22,021 bases of DNA from QALR01 sp964466625 (lineage in GTDB: Bacteria; Bacillota; Clostridia; Oscillospirales; CAG-272), in NCBI GenBank assembly GCA_964466625.1, contig CAYXQF010000027.1:1-22021 (forward strand), given 5' to 3'. Positions 6,415 through 14,999 of the stretch are shown here, one piece after another. The notes under the pieces are model-generated. The model did not search any database, was not told the DNA's origin, and worked only from the letters and a program-made list of their open reading frames with translations. The translations under genes and the position numbers were made by a program. The first letter of the stretch is position 1, and every line of letters begins with the position of its first letter.

Positions 6415-8637
6415 TCAATCTACAAAAACAACGGTTGCTTCTTTTTCGTCACCAAGTTCAAAGGTAACGAATTCGCCGTCGTAAGCAAATTCTACTTCAT
6501 TTTCACCAACAGTAACGCTCTTCGGAGCTACCTTGGAGAATACTCTCGCGGTGTAAACACGATCACCCATACCTGTGAATTCGCCTTCACGGTCACCGAT
6601 GCCGATGTTCACAATACCGTCTGCTTCCACCATGGAAATTCTGGTCACAGCACGTTTGCCTTCCTTGAATTCGAGCGACATACCGTCATCTTCATAGAAA
6701 TCATAGTAAGAAGCACCTTCGGGATACATATCGAGAATGATATGCTTGGTATCACCGGGAACGGTGTGCTGACGGGGTTCATCGGTCGGAATGATCGCGC
6801 CGCCCTTAACAAAGAGAGAACCGCCGCGGTTTGCAGGAATTTCTGCTTTCATTGTCTGACCGCCGGCATAAACCTCACCGGTCCAGTAGTCGATCCACGA
6901 GGAACCTGCAGGGAGTGTCACTTTATCGGAGAATGCACCAACGAGGAAGTTTTCACCAAACATATATTCTGTGATGCAATCAATAAGCGCTTCGTCTTCA
7001 TACATGAGAGGCATTGCGCGGCAAACAGGCATACCTGTCATATTTGCTTTGATCGCGGTGGAATAGATATAAGGAAGGATACGATAGCGGAGTTTATCGT
7101 AATATTCAAAAATGGGTTCCATTTCTTCGCCTGCCCACCACGGGTGAGAGAAACCGTACCAGCTATTGAGCTGACACCAAGCAGTGAAGAAACAGTAGTG
7201 CAAACCATCTTTCTTAAAGATGTCCATATCGCAAGTAAGGTTGGAGATACCGGACATACCGCAGCTAAGTGTCCACGCGAGCGTGGAAAGACCGCCGCCA
7301 TTATCACCGGTATTGGAAGCACAGTAAGCACCCGTGCCGGTGTAGCCACCGCAGTAGTGGTGCATTGCGCGCTTGCCCGTATATTCGGAAGAACCTCTTG
7401 CCATATCACGCATGAAAATGGTCTGAATGAGGTTGTGCATTTCGGGGTCACCCTTGCCGTTGGCATAAATTCTGCCTTCGTCCGCATTGTCAACGGTATG
7501 GCAGGGGTCACATTTGAAGGAAGATGCACCGTCATTCATAAATGCCTTGAGATGATCGAACCAGTCAGGAATCTCGGGAGCCACTTCGTTACCGATGCGA
7601 CGTTCTTCTTCTGCGGTGAAGTCATGTTCGCAGCAGAGCCAGAGATGAAGCTTGTAGCCATAGCGAGCAAGTGCCGCTGTAAAGAAGTTCGGATCAATTT
7701 TGCCGTACTCTTTGCTTCTTGCCCATTCTTCAATGAGGAATTTACCGCGAGGGCCGTTGCTCCATTTTTTGTTTACAGAGAAGTCATAGCGTTTTTCCAT
7801 CCAACCGGGTTCCAAGCTGATAGAGTCACAAGGAAGTCCTGCTTGACGGAACTGCGCCGCATTTCTCATAACTTCGTATTGGTCAGCCGTATACTGATCG
7901 AGGAAGGCAAGGCCGTGCGCCCATTTCGGAAGCATTGCGGGACGGCCTGTGATGTAAGTAAAACGTTCCAAAAGTTCCGCGAGCGTATCACCTGCAAAAA
8001 TAGTGAAGTCGATATCGCCATCAGGGAGATACCACATAATTTCATTTGCGTTCTTTGCGCAAACGTCGATCGCGTGCCACCATGTGGAGTTGCAGAGGAT
8101 ACCGTAACCCGCTTTGGTCATCAGGAAAGGAACAGGCATTTCGTTGCTCTGATATACAACGCGCTGGAGATAGGTTCTGCCGTTCAAAACGATCTTATCG
8201 GTGTTTGCCGCACCAAGGCCGTAGAAAAGCTCGTCCTCAATGCTCGTTACGGTAAAGTATTTGGGATCCTTCTGGAAATCAACGGTACCGTAGCTGCGTT
8301 TTGCGTCTTCACCGATGATCTGCTTGGGGGAAGGACGCATACCGTTCAATTCTTTATTAAAATATTCCTTAACAGCTTCTGTTTCAGGATTTGCAAGACT
8401 TACCTTGCGTTCAACACGGGGAGAAGAGAACGTTACCACACCGTCTTCATAAGTAACGGTGAGAGAACCGGCTTTCACACCGTTTTCCACGTCTTCGCCG
8501 AAGTTTTCTTCGGGTTTTGTGTAAAGGTTGTAGCGGTCAAAGAGAGATTCTTCCGTACCGATGTGAACTCTCACGATGTCATTCGCATACGCAGTGATGC
8601 GAACGGCTTTTTCGCCGTATGTAAATTCTTTTACCAT
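6415..8637 (-). CDS. GH31 alpha-glycosidase (alpha-glucosidase type), cytoplasmic
   Basis: The 740-residue family 31 retaining alpha-glycosidase should hydrolyse alpha-linked glucosides or xylosides from the non-reducing end. The N-terminal beta-sandwich spans about residues 1-225. The (beta/alpha)8 barrel begins near GRPAMLPKWAHGLAF (231-245), with SLEPGWMEKRYDF at 274-286. SSFKCDPCH at 372-380 carries the expected nucleophile D377, and SNTGDNGGG at 441-449 carries the expected acid/base D445. C-terminal beta domains follow (GGSLFVKGGAIIP, DFYEDDG). The motifs are not the classic alpha-glucosidase DMNE and SGD forms, so the exact specificity (glucose, xylose, galactose or sulfoquinovose) cannot be fixed, although the sulfoquinovosidase signature is not apparent. 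There is no signal peptide. AAGG is 9 nt from the ATG at 8637. Confidence 0.93.
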   Translation of the reverse strand: MVKEFTYGEKAVRITAYANDIVRVHIGTEESLFDRYNLYTKPEENFGEDVENGVKAGSLTVTYEDGVVTFSSPRVERKVSLANPETEAVKEYFNKELNGMRPSPKQIIGEDAKRSYGTVDFQKDPKYFTVTSIEDELFYGLGAANTDKIVLNGRTYLQRVVYQSNEMPVPFLMTKAGYGILCNSTWWHAIDVCAKNANEIMWYLPDGDIDFTIFAGDTLAELLERFTYITGRPAMLPKWAHGLAFLDQYTADQYEVMRNAAQFRQAGLPCDSISLEPGWMEKRYDFSVNKKWSNGPRGKFLIEEWARSKEYGKIDPNFFTAALARYGYKLHLWLCCEHDFTAEEERRIGNEVAPEIPDWFDHLKAFMNDGASSFKCDPCHTVDNADEGRIYANGKGDPEMHNLIQTIFMRDMARGSSEYTGKRAMHHYCGGYTGTGAYCASNTGDNGGGLSTLAWTLSCGMSGISNLTCDMDIFKKDGLHYCFFTAWCQLNSWYGFSHPWWAGEEMEPIFEYYDKLRYRILPYIYSTAIKANMTGMPVCRAMPLMYEDEALIDCITEYMFGENFLVGAFSDKVTLPAGSSWIDYWTGEVYAGGQTMKAEIPANRGGSLFVKGGAIIPTDEPRQHTVPGDTKHIILDMYPEGASYYDFYEDDGMSLEFKEGKRAVTRISMVEADGIVNIGIGDREGEFTGMGDRVYTARVFSKVAPKSVTVGENEVEFAYDGEFVTFELGDEKEATVVFVD

Positions 8638-8673
8638 ATAAATTAACCTTCCCTTTCTTCTGTTTTCAAAAAT

Positions 8674-8991
8674 TTAGGTTGGTGATTTCGTTTCGGCGCA
8701 CCATGCACATGGCTTATAACCGTGCGTTTCCAAATAAGCAAGACTTTCCACGCCGATCTCAAGCTTATTGTTTGGGGATATTTTCTTTGCGTAAACACAA
8801 TTTTTATCCAAATGATAGATGTCGCTCGTTTTATTAATAACAACAGGAATCCTCTCCGTTTCGTGCGAAGAGGAAACCTGTTTCGTATAATCATCTTTAG
8901 AGATAAGAACGTTCGCACCCGTCGCGCAAGAACAAAAAAGCGATGTCAAAAGCAAGATTTCTGCAAACAGAAAACAAACTTTTTTGAGCAA
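8674..8991 (-). CDS. Small predicted lipoprotein with an Ada-like Cys/His metal-binding motif
   Basis: The 105-residue protein starts with a short basic end (KK at 3-4) and a hydrophobic segment (5-19), then SLFCSCAT. C22, with Ser at -1, is a plausible lipidation site, although the lipobox is weak (Phe at -3) and Glu11 interrupts the hydrophobic core. The C-terminal part carries DIYHLDKNCVYAKKI (57-71) and HGYKPCAWC (90-98). Its H60, C65, C95 and C98 fit the small Zn-binding motif seen in Ada-type N-domains and in C-terminal tails of several secreted clostridial proteins. No ATG is available. The TTG at 8991, 10 nt after the stop of the GH13 gene, is the best start, but no clear ribosome binding site precedes it, so translation probably depends on coupling. 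Function unknown; a metal-binding, surface-anchored role is inferred. Confidence 0.72.
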   Translation of the reverse strand: MLKKVCFLFAEILLLTSLFCSCATGANVLISKDDYTKQVSSSHETERIPVVINKTSDIYHLDKNCVYAKKISPNNKLEIGVESLAYLETHGYKPCAWCAETKSPT

Positions 8992-9001
8992 ATTCAGGAT
9001 C

Positions 9002-10918
9002 TTAACCGATCTTCACAAAAACAGTGTAGTCAGCAGTTTTCGGAACTTTCACCCATGCAAAAGATTCCGCTTCAATGAGGAACGTTTCCGCCCGTTTGCC
9101 GGAAACGATCTCTTCGCCAACACACGTTGCACGAAATTCGTAAGTCTGTTTACTGCGATTGACAATGACCGCAACCATGTCCTTTTCGCCATGCCGTTCA
9201 TAGCAGAGGATCTCGCCATCAGCATGGATCGTCGAAAGGGTTCCTTCTTCAAAGATTTTTTCTTTTCTGCGAGCAGCCGTAAGTGCATGATAGAAGTCCA
9301 AAAGTTCTGTATCTTCCTTGCCCCACGGATAAGGCATACGGCAGAAAGGATCGCCGTACCCTTCCACGCCCGCTTCATCACCATAATAGATGCACGGTAC
9401 ACCCGGCACCGACATCTGAATGGCAACAGCAAGCTTCATCAAAGCCTTCGCACGACGGCGGCGCTCTGCACTCATGTGGTGTTCCGCACGTTCATGATAC
9501 GGAACTGAAGAAGCATCGCGATCGCCCACCGCTGTGAGAATTCTCTCCGTATCGTGTGTACCGAGGATATTCATCAAAGCGTTAGCCGCGTCCGGCGGAT
9601 AATTGGAATAAATGCTCTCCAGTGTTCTGCGCATATGACCGTGATCGCCGTTTCTTACGTAAGCGATGATCGCTTTTTGCATCGGATAGTTCATAACGGT
9701 ATCCAATTCCTGTCCGCGGAAATATTTCTTGCGGATCCCATAAGAAACCTTGGTGGTCGCGTCTTCCCACACCTCGCCGATCACGAGCGCGTCCTTCTTT
9801 TCTTCTCTTGCCGTTTTCGCAAGTTCCGCGAGAAAATCGTCGGAAAGCTCGTCGGCAACGTCAAGACGCCAGCCGTCAATGCCGCGTCTGAAATAACGGC
9901 GAACGATGCCGTCTTCTCCAAAAAGAAAGCTTCGGTACGTCGGCTCGTCACTTTTCACGCGAGGAAGCGTCATGATCCCCCACCAGGATTCATACTGATC
10001 GGGATAACGCGAAAAAGTATACCAAGAGGAATACTGTGAATCTTCAGACTGTGCTGCGCCGATACTAGCATAGTTTGCATTTTGATTGAAATATACACTG
10101 TCACTACCCGTGTGATTGAAAACACCGTCCAAAATAATGTGAATACCACGCTTTTTTGCCGCCGCAATGAGCGCATCAAAGGCTTCTTCCCCACCGAGCA
10201 TTTCATCAATCTTGGAATAATCGGCAGTATTATACTTGTGATTGGAAGGAGAATCAAAGATCGGATTCAAATAAAGACAAGTGACACCGAGGGCAGCAAG
10301 GTAATCCAGTTTTTCCGTGATACCTTGCAGGTTGCCCCCGTAAAAAAGATTATTTTTATTGTTTTTTTCTCGGTTACGCAAAAATTCAGGGAATTTTTTG
10401 AGGTCTCGACAGAGTACAGAATCTTCTTTCACAGCATTTTCACCCACAGAAAAGAATCTGTCGGGAAAAATCTGATAAAAGATTCCGCCATAGATCCATT
10501 TCGGGGGATTCTCTCTTTTTTCAAAGACAAGAAGCTGGAAGTCGCCTCTGCCATCGTTTTCAGCGCCGAACGATTCCGAAAAATCATTTCCGCGATGAAG
10601 CATATCAAATGCGCCGAACTTCGTTTTGATGCGGTATTTATAAAAGAACAAACCGCTCTTCTCTTTTCCGCAAAGACTTTCCATCGGAACGCGGACGAAA
10701 AATTCATCGCCGTCCTTTGTCATATCCAAGCGGAAAGAGCTTCCCGTATCGTCGCTGACAAGCCTCATTTCAGCAGCTTCGGTGGTATCGGGCACATGAA
10801 TGCGAAACTCGACCGCATCGCCATACGCAAAAGCGTTGCGATGCGTCACGTCGGTTCCGTCAAGTAATTTCTGTTCCAGATGTCGGGACGCGACATCAAA
10901 TCGAGAAAAACCGGCCAT
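9002..10918 (-). CDS. GH13 alpha-amylase / neopullulanase-type glycosidase
   Basis: The 638-residue protein has an N-terminal beta domain (about 1-135, like the CBM34-type domains of neopullulanases and cyclomaltodextrinases) and then a GH13 barrel starting at YGGIFYQIFPDRF (143-155). All catalytic regions are intact. DGVFNHTG (264-271) is region I. GWRLDVADE (349-357) carries nucleophile D353, VIGEVWED (379-386) carries acid/base E382, and LGTHDTERI (452-460) carries H455 and D456. It should hydrolyse alpha-1,4 (and perhaps alpha-1,6) links in maltodextrins, cyclodextrins or glycogen side chains. No signal peptide means cytoplasmic action. The gene begins 4 nt after glgP, and its GGAG ribosome binding site is formed by the last glgP codons, so the two are tightly coupled. 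The exact subfamily (GH13_20 or another) cannot be settled by eye. Confidence 0.93.
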   Translation of the reverse strand: MAGFSRFDVASRHLEQKLLDGTDVTHRNAFAYGDAVEFRIHVPDTTEAAEMRLVSDDTGSSFRLDMTKDGDEFFVRVPMESLCGKEKSGLFFYKYRIKTKFGAFDMLHRGNDFSESFGAENDGRGDFQLLVFEKRENPPKWIYGGIFYQIFPDRFFSVGENAVKEDSVLCRDLKKFPEFLRNREKNNKNNLFYGGNLQGITEKLDYLAALGVTCLYLNPIFDSPSNHKYNTADYSKIDEMLGGEEAFDALIAAAKKRGIHIILDGVFNHTGSDSVYFNQNANYASIGAAQSEDSQYSSWYTFSRYPDQYESWWGIMTLPRVKSDEPTYRSFLFGEDGIVRRYFRRGIDGWRLDVADELSDDFLAELAKTAREEKKDALVIGEVWEDATTKVSYGIRKKYFRGQELDTVMNYPMQKAIIAYVRNGDHGHMRRTLESIYSNYPPDAANALMNILGTHDTERILTAVGDRDASSVPYHERAEHHMSAERRRRAKALMKLAVAIQMSVPGVPCIYYGDEAGVEGYGDPFCRMPYPWGKEDTELLDFYHALTAARRKEKIFEEGTLSTIHADGEILCYERHGEKDMVAVIVNRSKQTYEFRATCVGEEIVSGKRAETFLIEAESFAWVKVPKTADYTVFVKIG

Positions 10919-10922
10919 GCTG

Positions 10923-13361
10923 TTACTCCGTTACGCGATCAAGATTCCAGATATTTTCAGCATATTCACGGATACTGCGGTCTGCTGCAAAGTGACCTGC
11001 TGCCGCAATATTGAGAATCGCCTTCGATGTCCAGGAGGTGCGGTCTGCATAATCGGCAACAGCACCGTTGTAAGTTCTGAAATAAGATTCAAAATCAGCA
11101 AGACACATATAAGGATCGGCAACGCTGTAATTTCCGTGGAGGAAATAATTTGCAATACCGGAGAAATCTTCCCCGTTGAAGCCGCCCTTGATGCGGTCGA
11201 CCGCTGCTTTGAGTCTTTGATTGTTATTGTAGTAAGTGACTGCGGAATAGCCGCTCTTCCAAAGTTCTTCCACTTCTTTCGCGGTAAGACCGAAGATATA
11301 GATATTATCGTTGCCGACAGCTTCCGCCATTTCTACGTTTGCGCCGTCGAGCGTACCGATCGTCATCGCACCGTTGATCATGAACTTCATGCAGCCGGTG
11401 CCGCTGGCTTCTTTACCTGCGAGAGAGATCTGTTCGGAGATATCGGTCGCGGGCATCAAAATTTCCGCTGTGCTTACGTTGTAGTCTTCAAGATAGATCA
11501 CGCGGATCTTTTCACGGATCACGGGATCCTTGTCGATCTCTTTGCCAAGGCTCCAGATGAGGCGAATGATATCTTTCGCCATGTAATAACCGGAAGCTGC
11601 CTTACCACCGAAGATAAAGGTCTGCGGAGGAATATCAAGATTCGGGTTATTCTTGAGTTCGTCATAGAGAGCAACGATCTTGAGCACGTTCAAGGTCTGA
11701 CGTTTGTATTCATGGATACGTTTTACCTGAACGTCGAATACGGAGTGGGTATCGATCGCACAACCAGTGCGGCCGCAGAACCACTTCGCAAAGTTTTCTT
11801 TGTTTTCATGCTTGATGGCACGAACAGCTTCAACCACACCTGCGTCATTTGCGAAATCTGCAAACTGCGCGAGTGTTTCGGGATCCTTGCGATAGGAAGT
11901 ACCGATGGTGCTGTCCAAAAGACCGGCAAGCTTGGGGTTGGAATAGCAGAGCCAACGTCTGTGTGCAATGCCGTTGGTAACGTTGGTAAACTTATCGGGT
12001 TCTGCTTTATAGAAATCGTGGAATACGGTTTCTTTGAGGATATCGGAGTGGAGTTTGGATACACCGTTTACCGTGTGAGAGCCGACAACACTGAGGTTTG
12101 CCATGCGAACCTGACCGTTACCGATGATGGACATACGGGAAATGCGGTCCCAGTCGCCGGGATAGAAATTCCAAAGGTCAGCGCAGAAGCGGCGGTTGAT
12201 CTCACAAACGATATTGTGGATACGCGGCAAGCGCAGACGGAAGAGATCTTCATTCCAGCATTCAAGTGCTTCGGGAAGAACAGTATGGTTGGTGTAAGAA
12301 ACGACACTGGTGACAATATCCCACGCGGTTTCCCAAGAGAAGGAATAGGTATCCATGAAAATTCTCATGAGTTCAGGGATACAGAGCGCGGGGTGTGTAT
12401 CGTTGATGTGGATCGCATTCTTCTCTGCGAAGTTTGCGAGTGTGCCGTACTGTGCGAGGTGGTCGGCAATGATGTTCTGGAGAGAAGCAGAAACGAGGAA
12501 GTACTGCTGGCTAAGACGGAGGAGCTTACCTTCGGTGTGATCATCGGAAGGATAAAGCACTTTTGTGAGCGCTTCTGCGTCCATGCTCTGCTTGAGCGCC
12601 TGTGTGTACTGCCCCTGTGTGAAAAGCTTCATGTTGAAGTTGTTCGTGGTCTGCGCTTTCCAGAGGCGGAGGTTGCTGACAGCTTTGCTGTCGCCGCCGG
12701 AGATCATAATATCATACGGAACAGCCTGCATTTCTTCGTAATCGGTATGTGTGATTCTGAGCGCACCATCGTCCCATGCTTCGGAGATCTTACCGCCAAA
12801 ACGAACGGAGAATGTCTTATCCGTGCGAGGAACGAGCCAGCCTTCTGCACCGGGCAACCAAATGTCAGGGAGTTCTACCTGGTTGCCTTCGATGATCTTC
12901 TGTTTGAAAAGACCGTATTCATAGCAGAGGGAGAAGCCTGTTGCGGGATAATCGAGCGTTGTAAGCGCGTCCATAAAGCAAGCAGCAAGACGGCCAAGAC
13001 CACCGTTACCAAGACCGGGGTTCGGTTCTGCCGCGTAAAGATCTTCGATGTCACAGCCAAGCGCTTTTACAGCTCCCGCATAAGCGTCCTCGATACCGAG
13101 GTTGCGAAGATTGTTTTTGAGAGAAGGACCAATAAGGAACTCCATGCACATATAGTAGACGCGTTTTGCGCTGTTTTTCTTCATCAAACGGCGATATGCA
13201 GAGCGTTTTTCCGTCAGCATATCTTTTACCGTGAGGATCACAGCTTTATAGATCTGCGCCTTGGTCGCTTCTTCGGGACGAACACCAAAATATCTGGAAA
13301 TTTTATTTTCCAGGACCGTTTTGATATCCTGTTCCGTGATATTCTTTTTGAGTTGATCCAT
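10923..13361 (-). CDS. glgP: Glycogen/maltodextrin phosphorylase
   Basis: The 812-residue GT35 phosphorylase releases glucose-1-phosphate from alpha-1,4-glucan ends using phosphate and PLP. The family landmarks are complete: RVYYMCMEFLIG at 67-78, the NPGLGNGGLGRLAACFMDAL block at 114-133, HINDTHPAL at 318-326, NVTNGIAHRRWL at 460-471, DVQVKRIHEYKRQ at 543-555 and EASGTGCMKFMINGA at 651-665, where K659 should hold PLP. Length is normal. AAAAGGA precedes the ATG at 13361 at a somewhat long spacing (11 nt). It lies 55 nt after glgA and 4 nt before the GH13 gene. The E. coli-type choice between glycogen and maltodextrin cannot be made from sequence, but the position in a glg operon favours glycogen. 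Confidence 0.97.
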   Translation of the reverse strand: MDQLKKNITEQDIKTVLENKISRYFGVRPEEATKAQIYKAVILTVKDMLTEKRSAYRRLMKKNSAKRVYYMCMEFLIGPSLKNNLRNLGIEDAYAGAVKALGCDIEDLYAAEPNPGLGNGGLGRLAACFMDALTTLDYPATGFSLCYEYGLFKQKIIEGNQVELPDIWLPGAEGWLVPRTDKTFSVRFGGKISEAWDDGALRITHTDYEEMQAVPYDIMISGGDSKAVSNLRLWKAQTTNNFNMKLFTQGQYTQALKQSMDAEALTKVLYPSDDHTEGKLLRLSQQYFLVSASLQNIIADHLAQYGTLANFAEKNAIHINDTHPALCIPELMRIFMDTYSFSWETAWDIVTSVVSYTNHTVLPEALECWNEDLFRLRLPRIHNIVCEINRRFCADLWNFYPGDWDRISRMSIIGNGQVRMANLSVVGSHTVNGVSKLHSDILKETVFHDFYKAEPDKFTNVTNGIAHRRWLCYSNPKLAGLLDSTIGTSYRKDPETLAQFADFANDAGVVEAVRAIKHENKENFAKWFCGRTGCAIDTHSVFDVQVKRIHEYKRQTLNVLKIVALYDELKNNPNLDIPPQTFIFGGKAASGYYMAKDIIRLIWSLGKEIDKDPVIREKIRVIYLEDYNVSTAEILMPATDISEQISLAGKEASGTGCMKFMINGAMTIGTLDGANVEMAEAVGNDNIYIFGLTAKEVEELWKSGYSAVTYYNNNQRLKAAVDRIKGGFNGEDFSGIANYFLHGNYSVADPYMCLADFESYFRTYNGAVADYADRTSWTSKAILNIAAAGHFAADRSIREYAENIWNLDRVTE

Positions 13362-13416
13362 GTTCGTTTATTTCCTTTTGTGATAGATTCTATTGCGAAA
13401 CACGCAAGCCTTAAGA

Positions 13417-14841
13417 TCAAAGCAAGCGGTCGTAAAGCTCCATATAACGAGCTGCGGAAACGTTCCAGGAGAAGTCCACTTTCATGACCTTCTTCACGAA
13501 AGGCTTCCAAGCATCGGTGTGATAGAGAGCTTCTGCTTCACGAATAACGTAAAGCATATCGTTGGCATTATATGCGGAAAACGTAAATCCGTTCCCTTCG
13601 CCTTCCTCGGTATAAGGCTTGATGGTGTCGAAAAGACCGCCCGTTTCACGAACGATCGGCACCGCGCCGTAGCGGGAAGCGATCATCTGAGAAAGACCGC
13701 AAGCTTCACTCTTGGAGGGCATCAGGAAAAGGTCAGCGCCGGCATAAATAAGCTTGGAAAGCGTGCGGTTGTAAGCAAGGTTGATGGAGATCTTGCCGGG
13801 GTAGCGATCTGCCGCCTCACGGAAGAAGTCTTCAAAGCCCTTTTCACCCGTGCCGAGCAAGATAAACTGTACGTCGTCCTGCATGATCTCATCAAATACT
13901 TCGCGTACAAGGTCAAAACCCTTATGGGAAGCAAGACGGGAGATCATTGCGATCACGGGAACGTCCGCGCGAACTTCAAGACCGAACTTCTTCTGAAGTT
14001 CTTCTTTGTTCTTTTTCTTGCCGGAGAGCGCTCTCCAGTAATAGGAGTGAGGAATTTCCTCATCAGCCTGGGGATTGTAGTAATCGTAGTCGATACCGTT
14101 TACGATACCGTCGATCTTATAGGAGTATTCCTGAAGAATGGGGTGCAAACCGCAGGAATATGTAGGTGTCTGGATCTCTTTTGCATAGTTGGGGCTGACG
14201 GTGGTGATAAAGTCAGCGCAGACAACAGCGCCCTTGGTGAGATTGATCGCGCCGTTGTATTCCACAACGTTCATATCGTCGCCGTAAAGACCGAAGATAT
14301 CGGAGAGGATCTCTTTACCGTAAACGCCCTGATACTCAATATTATGGATCGTGTAGACCACTTTGATACCTGCGTATTCGGGACGATCCCAGTAGTGACA
14401 TTTCAGTTGAATGACGGAGAGCGCCGTCTGCCAGTCATTTGCATGGTAAACGTCGGGATAGAAATCAAGTTCACGCATCATTTCGAGAACCGCCACAGAG
14501 AAAAACGCAAAGCGTTCCGCATCATCATATGCGCCGTAGAGAGTCTCACGCATGAAATAATATTCATTGTCGAGGAAATAGAAAGTCACGTCATCTTTCT
14601 TGAGAGAAAAGATACCGCAGTAGAGATTGCGCCAAGCGAGCGGAACCGTCATGGATTTGACGAACTTCATTTTTCTTCGCCATTCTTTTTTGATCTGACT
14701 GTAAAGCGGCATTACGACGCGCACGTCACAGCCCGGATTTTTCTGCTTAACTGCCGCGGGGAGCGAACCGAGTACGTCACCAAGACCGCCGGTCGCGCCG
14801 AACGGCATTACTTCGCTTCCTGCATACAGGATTTTATTCAT
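13417..14841 (-). CDS. glgA: Glycogen synthase (ADP-glucose type), GT5, with altered KTGG motif
   Basis: GlgA adds glucose from ADP-glucose to the growing alpha-1,4-glucan. The 474-residue protein shows the GT5 layout. It opens with KILYAGSEVMPF and ATGGLGDVLGSLP (16-28), followed by VYHANDWQTAL, the central SRLASHKGFDLV (binding Arg and Lys retained) and the C-terminal SKSEACGLSQMIASRYG with the conserved Glu. In most GlgA proteins the first motif is KTGGL(A/G)DV, and the Lys (K15 in E. coli) contacts the phosphates of ADP-glucose. Here the position is Ala16, encoded GCG at 14794-14796. The rest of the active site looks intact, so I expect an active but possibly kinetically different enzyme. 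AAAGGA is 10 nt from the ATG. The 158-nt gap from glgD is the largest inside the glycogen run and holds repeats and a hairpin. Confidence 0.95.
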   Translation of the reverse strand: MNKILYAGSEVMPFGATGGLGDVLGSLPAAVKQKNPGCDVRVVMPLYSQIKKEWRRKMKFVKSMTVPLAWRNLYCGIFSLKKDDVTFYFLDNEYYFMRETLYGAYDDAERFAFFSVAVLEMMRELDFYPDVYHANDWQTALSVIQLKCHYWDRPEYAGIKVVYTIHNIEYQGVYGKEILSDIFGLYGDDMNVVEYNGAINLTKGAVVCADFITTVSPNYAKEIQTPTYSCGLHPILQEYSYKIDGIVNGIDYDYYNPQADEEIPHSYYWRALSGKKKNKEELQKKFGLEVRADVPVIAMISRLASHKGFDLVREVFDEIMQDDVQFILLGTGEKGFEDFFREAADRYPGKISINLAYNRTLSKLIYAGADLFLMPSKSEACGLSQMIASRYGAVPIVRETGGLFDTIKPYTEEGEGNGFTFSAYNANDMLYVIREAEALYHTDAWKPFVKKVMKVDFSWNVSAARYMELYDRLL

Positions 14842-14880
14842 AAATTGCAGATCCTTTCTATAAGGTATTTTGCATATAAC

Positions 14881-14908
14881 GCGGGAGAAGTTTCCACTCT
14901 TCCCCCGC
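14881..14908 (-). other. GC-rich RNA hairpin in the glgA leader
   Basis: Read on the - strand, GCGGGGGAAG and CTTCTCCCGC (a 10-bp stem with one G/T apposition that can wobble-pair in RNA) enclose an 8-nt loop. It begins about 40 nt upstream of the glgA start. No T-tract follows, so it is not a standard terminator. It may stabilise or mark a processing site in the glgD-glgA mRNA, or act in translational control. Confidence 0.6.
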
Positions 14909-14916
14909 GCGAAGAA

Positions 14917-14971
14917 GTTTTATAACTTTGTTTCGTCTTTAGGTTTTATAACGTTTGTTTGGTTTTATAAC
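14917..14971 (-). repeat. Three copies of GTTATAAAAC in the glgD-glgA spacer
   Basis: On the - strand the 10-mer GTTATAAAAC occurs at 14962-14971, 14943-14952 and 14917-14926. The first two extend to CGTTATAAAACC. The copies start 19 and 26 nt apart. A fourth partial match (GTTATA) follows the hairpin. They lie immediately upstream of the hairpin in the only long spacer of the glycogen genes, so an operator array or an RNA-binding site is possible. No recognised regulator site matches. Confidence 0.75.
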
Positions 14972-14999
14972 GTGAAGAGTTTTTGTGTATTTTCGGTCA

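Noticed and set aside
6742..8646. Open frame of 634 codons on the + strand, antisense to the GH31 gene
   Set aside because: A shadow of the GH31 coding sequence with no motif and no ribosome binding site.
10800..13487. Open frame of 895 codons on the + strand, antisense to glgP
   Set aside because: It lies opposite the intact, fully conserved glgP and the start of GH13; the product has no recognisable domain and is Cys/Arg/His rich, as expected of an antisense frame. Codon bias of the sense strand keeps stops out.
14881..14908. glgD terminator
   Set aside because: The hairpin has no T-tract on the - strand, and it lies about 90 nt after the stop, so I call it an RNA structure of unknown role.
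13393..14925. Open frame of 510 codons on the + strand, antisense to glgA
   Set aside because: Opposite a complete, well-conserved glgA; no domain evidence.
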